DNA of 64,000 nucleotides from Candidatus Chloroploca sp. Khr17 (lineage in GTDB: Bacteria > Chloroflexota > Chloroflexia > Chloroflexales > Chloroflexaceae). This document shows positions 58,941 to 64,000 of the stretch, piece by piece (position 1 is the stretch's first letter; every line of letters starts with the position of its first letter). The position numbers were made by a program, and so were the translations under genes. Under the pieces are notes generated by a model that saw nothing but the letters and a program-made list of their open reading frames with translations, did no database searches and was not told the DNA's origin. The stretch is taken from contig NZ_RYFF01000033.1 of assembly GCF_004138165.1 (NCBI RefSeq), positions 1 through 64,000 of the forward strand. The letters run 5' to 3'.

Positions 58941-58995
58941 AAACACGGAAGACACGGATGGGACGGTTTTCGTCCATCCGTGTCCTTCTGTGTTT
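58941..58995 (+). promoter_or_regulatory. Intercistronic hairpin after the binding-protein gene
   Basis: AAACACGGAAGACACGGATG (58941-58960) pairs almost perfectly with the stretch 58971-58995 (CGTCCATCCGTGTCC ...). Such stems between a binding-protein gene and its permeases usually slow 3' decay and cut transcription, giving more binding protein than permease. Confidence 0.55.
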
Positions 58996-59030
58996 CGCTG
59001 TGGATCCACGTTGCAAAGGGACAGTCGTTG

Positions 59031-59954
59031 ATGAGCACTTCCCCCCCACCTCGCTATCGTCACAATGCCTGGCGCGAGCACCCGCTCTGGAATTGGGTCG
59101 GCCTCGTGCCGTTTTTCCTTTTCATTTTCTTGTTTCTGATCATTCCTTCGTTGAATCTGTTTACCGGTGCTTTTGTTACCAATAAAGGCCTCTTTACCCT
59201 CGAAAATCTTAACGTTTTTCGCAATCCTCTTGTACTCAAAGCCTACATGACGAGCCTCCAAGTGAGTTTGCTCACCGCCGTGATCGGCGGCCTCTTTGGG
59301 TTTTTCGTAGCGGCAGCAGTGACCCTTGGCCATCCCCCACGCTGGATGCGTAGTCTGATTATGACCTTTTCCGGGCTGGCAGCCAATTTTGGTGGCGTGC
59401 CACTGGCCTTTGCGTTTATCGCTACCCTCGGACGCACTGGTTTTGTGACGGCGCTGCTCAAAGAGGTCTGCTTTGCTGGCCCCGATGGCACGCAAATCTG
59501 CCCCTTTAATCCCTATGACCACGGGTTCAGTCTCTATAGCCTGACCGGCCTCGTGTTGGCCTATACCTATTTCCAGTTCCCGTTGATGGTGCTGACCATC
59601 ACGCCCGCGCTCGAAGGGATGCGCAAAGAATGGCGCGAAGCGGCGGCAAATCTCGGGGCCTCTACCTGGCACTACTGGCGCGATATTGCGCTGCCAGTAC
59701 TCACCCCTTCGATCCTCGGGGCAAGCATTCTGCTCTTTGGCAATGCCTTTGGTGCCTATGCGACCGCTCAGGCGTTGACGGGCGGCAGCATTCCGCTGGT
59801 CACAATCTTTGTCGGTCAACAGATCCGTGGGGACGTCCTGGGCAATCCCCACGAAGGCTATGCGATGGCGATGGGCATGGTAGTCGTTATGGCCATCACC
59901 ATCGTGGCCTACAGCATGTTGCAGCGTCAAGCGTCGCGGTGGATGAAAGTATGA
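59031..59954 (+). CDS. ABC importer permease 1
   Basis: A 307-residue inner-membrane permease with about six membrane helices. Start 59031 has AAAGGGACAG upstream; longer frames begin inside the intercistronic hairpin. The EAA loop that contacts the ATPase is EGMRKEWREAAANLGASTWHYWRDIALPVLTPSIL (residues ~206-240), typical of PotB/FbpB-type subunits. The loop between helices 4 and 5 carries a pair of cysteines (LLKEVCFAGPDGTQICPF). Its stop overlaps the second permease start by ATGA. Together they form the transmembrane channel of the importer. Confidence 0.88.
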   Translation: MSTSPPPRYRHNAWREHPLWNWVGLVPFFLFIFLFLIIPSLNLFTGAFVTNKGLFTLENLNVFRNPLVLKAYMTSLQVSLLTAVIGGLFGFFVAAAVTLGHPPRWMRSLIMTFSGLAANFGGVPLAFAFIATLGRTGFVTALLKEVCFAGPDGTQICPFNPYDHGFSLYSLTGLVLAYTYFQFPLMVLTITPALEGMRKEWREAAANLGASTWHYWRDIALPVLTPSILGASILLFGNAFGAYATAQALTGGSIPLVTIFVGQQIRGDVLGNPHEGYAMAMGMVVVMAITIVAYSMLQRQASRWMKV

Positions 59955-60745
59955 AGGCACAATCGATCAACTGGTGGGCGATCTTCTGGATCGTGCTGGC
60001 GGCGCTCTATTTTCTCTTGCCGATGTATGGAACGCTCGATTTCTCGTTGCGCATGGAACGCGATACGATCAGTCTGAAGGCCTATGCGATCGTTTTTGCC
60101 GATCCGCGCTTCTGGCAGGGGTTTCGGTACTCGACCCTTATGGCCCTGATCACGATTGTTGTCAGCATTATCCTGTTTGTGCCAACGGTCTATTGGATGT
60201 ATCTGAAGGTGCCCCAGGCCCGTCCAATCATGGAGATCATCACGATTTTGCCCTTTGTCATTCCGACCATCGTCTATGTCTTCGGGTTGATTCGGACGTT
60301 TTCGCGCCCTCCCTTGCAATTGACGCTCCAAGCCTTCACCACTGATATGTTGATTGTGGCCGGGTATGTGGTGATTTCGATGCCTTTTATGTTCCGGGCG
60401 ATTGATGTCGGCATGCGCGCCCTTGATGTGCGAACCCTCACCGAAGCCGCCCAAAGCCTTGGCTCAAATTGGTTCCAGGTGCTGGTCTATGTGATTGTGC
60501 CGAATCTGCGCGTGGCGATCCTCAGTGGTGCGCTGATTTCGTTTGCGACGGTGATGGGTGAACTTATTCTCGCCAGTTTCCTGGTACGCCCGGCCCTCGC
60601 CCCCTATATGGCGCTGCTCGGTTTGACCAAAGCCTACGAGCCAGCTGCATTGGCAATTATTAGTTATGCCCTTACTTGGTTTAGCCTCGGGTTGCTCCAA
60701 CTCGTCAGTCAAGGCGGGACAACTCGGCAGTTGACTGGACGATAA
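59951..60745 (+). CDS. ABC importer permease 2
   Basis: A 264-residue permease, the partner of the one before it, with about six helices (AIFWIVLAALYFLLPMYG; LMALITIVVSIILFVPTVYWMY; EIITILPFVIPTIVYVFGLI; MLIVAGYVVISMPFMFRAIDV). The EAA loop is VRTLTEAAQSLGSNWFQVLVYVIVPNLRVAIL (~ residues 157-190), close to PotC/FbpB-type subunits. Its ATG lies inside the stop of permease 1 (ATGA), indicating coupled translation and equal stoichiometry. Longer in-frame extensions to 59630 run through the first permease and are not real. Confidence 0.88.
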   Translation: MKAQSINWWAIFWIVLAALYFLLPMYGTLDFSLRMERDTISLKAYAIVFADPRFWQGFRYSTLMALITIVVSIILFVPTVYWMYLKVPQARPIMEIITILPFVIPTIVYVFGLIRTFSRPPLQLTLQAFTTDMLIVAGYVVISMPFMFRAIDVGMRALDVRTLTEAAQSLGSNWFQVLVYVIVPNLRVAILSGALISFATVMGELILASFLVRPALAPYMALLGLTKAYEPAALAIISYALTWFSLGLLQLVSQGGTTRQLTGR

Positions 60746-60760
60746 GGCGCGGGAGAAGCA

Positions 60761-61819
60761 ATGTCCCATCTTGAACTCACCCACATCCGCAAGGCGTTTG
60801 GCGCTGCTGTTGTCGTTGAAGCTTTTAATCTGGCGGTGACCCAGGGCGAGTTTATCTCGTTCCTCGGGCCAAGCGGCTGTGGCAAAACAACGACCTTGCG
60901 CATGATTGCTGGCTTTGAATTGCCGACAGCAGGCACGATCACAATCGATGGCAAAGATCTGACCAATACCCCACCCAACAAACGCAATGTGGGCATGGTC
61001 TTTCAGTCCTACGCGCTCTTTCCAAATATGACGGTCGCGCACAATGTAGGCTATGGCCTGAAAATCACCAACAAAAGCAAAGCCGACATCATGCAGCGCG
61101 TCCACGAGATGCTCGCGCTCATCCAGATGGAAGAGTTTGCTCAGCGCTATCCCTTCCAGCTTTCCGGCGGTCAGCAACAACGTGTGGCCCTCGCCCGCGC
61201 GCTCGCGATTCGCCCTCAGTTGCTCTTGCTCGATGAGCCGCTCTCGGCCCTTGATGCCAAGATTCGCCTCGAGTTGCGTCAGGAAATCCGCCGTATTCAA
61301 CGGCAGTTGGGTCTTACAACCATCTATGTGACCCACGATCAGGAGGAGGCGCTGTCGCTTTCGGATCGCATTGTGGTGATGAGCAAGGGCAAGATTGAGC
61401 AGGTCGGTACTCCAACGGAAATCTATAATGCACCAGCGACCGAGTTCGTCGCTCGTTTCGTTGGACATATCAATCTTCTGCCGGTCACGGTGCTCAATCC
61501 CGACGATGGGCTCGTCAGCCTCGGTCGCCAGACCCTGCGCGCCGGGCGCTTTGGCAAGCTCAATGGGCGACCAGTGCAACTCGCTGTCCGCCCCGAAGAG
61601 ATCAATCTTGGCGCAAAGCCCTCCGCCAATACCCTCAGCGGTGAGGTAGAGTCGGTCACCTACCTGGGGTCGATTGTCCGTATCGGTCTACGCATCGAGC
61701 AGCATCCGCTCTCGCTCGATGTTTTCAACGAACACACGCTCAAACTGCCGTGCATCAGTGAGACGCTCGCAATCCATTTTCCCGTGGATGCCTGCTGGCT
61801 GATGGAGAAGTCTGATTAG
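60761..61819 (+). CDS. ABC importer ATPase (PotA/FbpC-like)
   Basis: A 352-residue nucleotide-binding subunit. All ATPase motifs are intact: Walker A GPSGCGKTTTLR (residues ~38-49), Q-loop MVFQSYALFPNMT, signature LSGGQQQRVALARAL, Walker B LLLLDEPLSALD and switch His in VTHDQEEAL. The last ~110 residues form a TOBE-type regulatory domain (GHINLLPVTVLN ... RPVQLAVRPEEINLG ... VESVTYLGSIVRI), as in the polyamine, ferric and sulfate importers. GGGAGAAG precedes the ATG. It is the last gene of the operon, followed at once by a perfect hairpin. Confidence 0.92.
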   Translation: MSHLELTHIRKAFGAAVVVEAFNLAVTQGEFISFLGPSGCGKTTTLRMIAGFELPTAGTITIDGKDLTNTPPNKRNVGMVFQSYALFPNMTVAHNVGYGLKITNKSKADIMQRVHEMLALIQMEEFAQRYPFQLSGGQQQRVALARALAIRPQLLLLDEPLSALDAKIRLELRQEIRRIQRQLGLTTIYVTHDQEEALSLSDRIVVMSKGKIEQVGTPTEIYNAPATEFVARFVGHINLLPVTVLNPDDGLVSLGRQTLRAGRFGKLNGRPVQLAVRPEEINLGAKPSANTLSGEVESVTYLGSIVRIGLRIEQHPLSLDVFNEHTLKLPCISETLAIHFPVDACWLMEKSD

Positions 61820-61825
61820 GCTTAT

Positions 61826-61866
61826 GTCCTAAGCCAAGGCTAGCGAAGCTAGCCTTGGCTTAGGAC
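61826..61866. terminator. Perfect 19-base-arm hairpin between convergent genes
   Basis: Arms 61826-61844 and 61848-61866 are exact inverted repeats around GAA (GTCCTAAGCCAAGGCTAGC). It starts 7 bases after the ATPase stop and ends 18 bases before the convergent gene's stop. It is well placed to terminate both transcripts, though neither side has a U-tract. Confidence 0.6.
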
Positions 61867-61883
61867 GGTGATCCGTCAAGCAC

Positions 61884-64000
61884 CTAGCGCCGCACAAACG
61901 GGAGATAAGCCCGTGGCACCACGAGAACTTGGCCACTACTACCAACGCTAATGAACCCGTAGGCCGCATCATTGTCGGCACGAACCTGCGCAAGTTGCCC
62001 TGCGGTAGGTTCAATCACGGCATACATCGTATACAGCCCCCGCTCTGCCGGGGTGGTCCACTCCACCTCTGCGTTCACCGAACTTCGCGCCGGGATGGCG
62101 TCAACAACGGTTCGCCCAATCAGGCGATCCGGTCCAGGCGGGTTCTGTGGGTTCGTCGAACCACTGTCGGCAAGGTAGAAGGCCACGCTGAAGCTCTGAT
62201 TTTGATCTTGCAGACCATAGTTGTGGATCGGTACTTGCAGACGCACCTGTTCCCCCGGTTCAGGCAAGGCCGGTAATACTCTGATTTCACGGGTGTACCG
62301 ACGCAATTCCTCGCCCTGATCGCCTCGCCGCCACGGGAGGTTGAAGGCTGGATCAGGCTGGTTGTAGTATTGATCCCAGCCATTGCCCGGCTCAACAATG
62401 GGCTCAGCCGCGTAGTCAATCACAAAGGCGTTGAAACCAGGCGACCAGTAGACAAATGGTTCGACCCGATACGGGAAGCGCACCGCCTCGCCGGTCAATG
62501 CTCCAATCCTGATCCGCACGACGGTATCTTCCTGAAGTCGGAATTCGTGGTTCGAGATCCGCTCTGAGCCGTATTCATCACTGTAACGCTCGACGAAGTA
62601 GGGCCGCTTGTAATCGGATGAGGCCGAGCCGCCGATCTGAAAGAGCCCCAGATCTAATCCGGCACTCACCCCGATGGAGCCTTCGGCACCGCCTGTCTGG
62701 GCCTCGCGCCCGTTGACGATGTTCTGCGAACGACTGTTGCTGCCCCGGTCTTCGCGGATTTTGCTCAACGTCAATTCAAATTCGGTGACTTGTTCGCCCA
62801 CGCTGACCCGCCGAAATTGGGCAATCCGGTTGTACAGGCGATAGTTCGGTGGCGCCTCACGAGCGTACGACAAGAGATTCAGCGGCTCGTGACTCGGCAC
62901 ATAACCCGAAGCAAGCCGTTTGCCCGGCACAATCGTCTCGGCGCTGACGTTGCACTGGTTGTTGTCACAGACCGGCCAGACGACTAGCAAATGCCCGCCT
63001 ACGGTGTTGCTTTCATCAGTGTAGATCGGGTATTCCCAGGTGTCATAGTCGCTCTCGGTACGAATGATGACGTCGTCACGCCCCGCCAGAATCGACTGCC
63101 GAATTCGTACCGTCTCGATGCTCGTGGTGGCTTTTTCAAAGTTGGTACCATAGCTGCGCTCGATGCTTGTCGCAACATGCGAGCCAAGTACGTTGTTGCC
63201 ACTGTTGAGCAGATCAATCATCCGCGTTACAATTTCAGGTCCGTTCAGGTTGATCACATTTTGTTCAATATAGCGAATCAGATCTTCAATCGAAGGATCA
63301 GTTGGTGGCACGAGGGCCGCATTGATCCGCTTGATTTCGTTGATGACTTCGTCAATCACCGACGGCCCTTGCACATCTTCCGTACTGTTCCTCCCCAGGG
63401 TCCAACTCCGTTGAATGTCAACCGCAATCTCACTGGTCGCGGTGCTGGTCTCGTAGTAGACACTCGTTGCACACTCACTGGGGATGTTCGGGTTCTGGCA
63501 CACGTTGACGCTGATTTCGGTGCCGTCAGGCAGAATGTCAAAATGACTTGGCGGCGCGTTGATGATCGCTAGCACCTGGCCCACGTTCGTCTCACGCCGA
63601 TAGACCGGCGGGCCGAGCCGCACGCGGTCGCCATCAAAATCGCCAAGCGCCAGCGCATATTCCGTTGAGCAACAAGGTTGATTGACCGTCGCATGCGTGA
63701 GTTGCGTACGCTCGACAACGCTGCTTATATTGCCTCCCGCGTCAAGGTCGGCCCCATAGACGAGAACCTGGGTCTCTTGACGCTGGTTGTCAGTGCTGTA
63801 GCGATAGTTCACCGCCACAATTTCAGCCCGCAGATCGCGATTGAGATCCGCCATTGCCACCGGACGGCGACTGCTCCCCCGCTCTCCAAGCGACGTCAGA
63901 CTATCAACCAGGTCAAGCATGCCTTGATCATCGCTCCGATAGAGCCGAAGGTTGTTATCAATATAAAAAACAAGTTCATCCTTGCCATCGAGATTCATAT
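61884..64000 (-). CDS. Secreted FG-GAP-like surface protein, N-terminus beyond the window
   Basis: At least 704 residues; the gene enters from the right edge, and the ATG at 63998 is only the first codon inside the window. The visible N-terminal part has FG-GAP/VCBS-type calcium-loop repeats (MNLDGKDELVFYID; AMADLNRDLRAEIVAVNY; LALGDFDGDRVRLGP). The middle (~150-560) has no recognised family. The last ~120 residues resemble a CARDB-like Ig domain (RLQVPIHNYGLQDQNQSFSVAFYL ... ADNDAAYGFISVG). It ends YLPFVRR, nearly the same tail as the propeller protein at 1043-3709. Probably an exported surface or adhesion protein; whether it carries a signal peptide cannot be seen here. Confidence 0.72.
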   Translation of the reverse strand, partial: MNLDGKDELVFYIDNNLRLYRSDDQGMLDLVDSLTSLGERGSSRRPVAMADLNRDLRAEIVAVNYRYSTDNQRQETQVLVYGADLDAGGNISSVVERTQLTHATVNQPCCSTEYALALGDFDGDRVRLGPPVYRRETNVGQVLAIINAPPSHFDILPDGTEISVNVCQNPNIPSECATSVYYETSTATSEIAVDIQRSWTLGRNSTEDVQGPSVIDEVINEIKRINAALVPPTDPSIEDLIRYIEQNVINLNGPEIVTRMIDLLNSGNNVLGSHVATSIERSYGTNFEKATTSIETVRIRQSILAGRDDVIIRTESDYDTWEYPIYTDESNTVGGHLLVVWPVCDNNQCNVSAETIVPGKRLASGYVPSHEPLNLLSYAREAPPNYRLYNRIAQFRRVSVGEQVTEFELTLSKIREDRGSNSRSQNIVNGREAQTGGAEGSIGVSAGLDLGLFQIGGSASSDYKRPYFVERYSDEYGSERISNHEFRLQEDTVVRIRIGALTGEAVRFPYRVEPFVYWSPGFNAFVIDYAAEPIVEPGNGWDQYYNQPDPAFNLPWRRGDQGEELRRYTREIRVLPALPEPGEQVRLQVPIHNYGLQDQNQSFSVAFYLADSGSTNPQNPPGPDRLIGRTVVDAIPARSSVNAEVEWTTPAERGLYTMYAVIEPTAGQLAQVRADNDAAYGFISVGSSGQVLVVPRAYLPFVRR

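Noticed and set aside
58176-59960. Long open frame of 594 codons on the minus strand
   Set aside because: It lies antisense to the ABC binding-protein and permease genes, which have clear family motifs. Its translation is low in hydrophobic order and rich in Arg, His and Gln, as expected for the complement of GC-rich coding DNA.
60464-61579. Open frame of 371 codons on the minus strand
   Set aside because: Antisense to the second permease and the ATPase with intact Walker motifs; no ribosome binding site or domain pattern.
1-64000. tRNA, rRNA, riboswitch and replication-origin signals
   Set aside because: No cloverleaf with a TTCGANNC-type T-arm, conserved rRNA segment, known riboswitch core or DnaA-box cluster was recognised by eye; a covariance-model search could still find small RNAs.

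Overview
The window reads as chromosome of a member of the Chloroflexota, probably class Chloroflexia. This is inferred from gene content: Uma2 nucleases, many PIN-domain toxin pairs, very large GAF-domain kinases, a response-regulator/thioredoxin-reductase fusion beside a cyclic-nucleotide-binding histidine kinase, and secreted proteins ending in a short [FY]LP[LF]VRR tail. Most genes are GC-rich with dense operons. The AT-rich gene at the left edge and the many dispersed palindromic repeats mark the first 26 kb as accessory. No tRNA, rRNA or CRISPR array was recognised.

Layout. 0-8.2 kb: an AT-rich NYN nuclease, a secreted double beta-propeller protein, an Rpn-type nuclease, a lipoprotein and a VapBC pair, set among seven copies of a GC-rich hairpin repeat. 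8.3-10.3 kb: an ArsR-type regulator, a small redox protein, an ArsP-like permease and a decayed CcdA gene, with two matching 20-bp operators. 10.3-26.1 kb: mixed signalling and housekeeping genes (Uma2, VOC protein, Ser/Thr kinase, rhodanese, histidine kinase, REC-thioredoxin reductase fusion, DinB, GNAT, CocE-like hydrolase with PadR), a second VapBC pair and a truncated MazF.

26.4-41.8 kb holds the most interesting locus: one tightly packed eight-gene operon behind a near-consensus promoter. Its order is DUF4007 protein, 1154-aa ATPase, PAPS-reductase-like enzyme, second DUF4007 protein, BrxF-like ATPase, 1697-aa BrxC-like ATPase, PglZ, BrxL. There is no PglX methyltransferase. This fits the rare BREX type in which a PAPS-reductase protein takes the methyltransferase's place. 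The working idea is that DNA is marked with sulfur rather than methyl groups. The duplicated DUF4007/ATPase pair suggests a second, possibly restricting, module. 42-46.8 kb continues the defence island: a nucleotidyltransferase, a PIN/XRE-ImmA pair, a PD-(D/E)XK nuclease, two overlapping small genes and a broken VapBC pair.

47-57.6 kb: a 2185-aa sensor kinase with about ten GAF domains, a REC/winged-helix response regulator, a PH-like membrane protein and a tail-anchored kinase-like protein, probably one signalling neighbourhood. 57.7-61.8 kb: a complete four-gene ABC importer with 11-bp-phased repeats in its promoter. 61.9-64 kb: a secreted FG-GAP-like protein that runs off the right edge.
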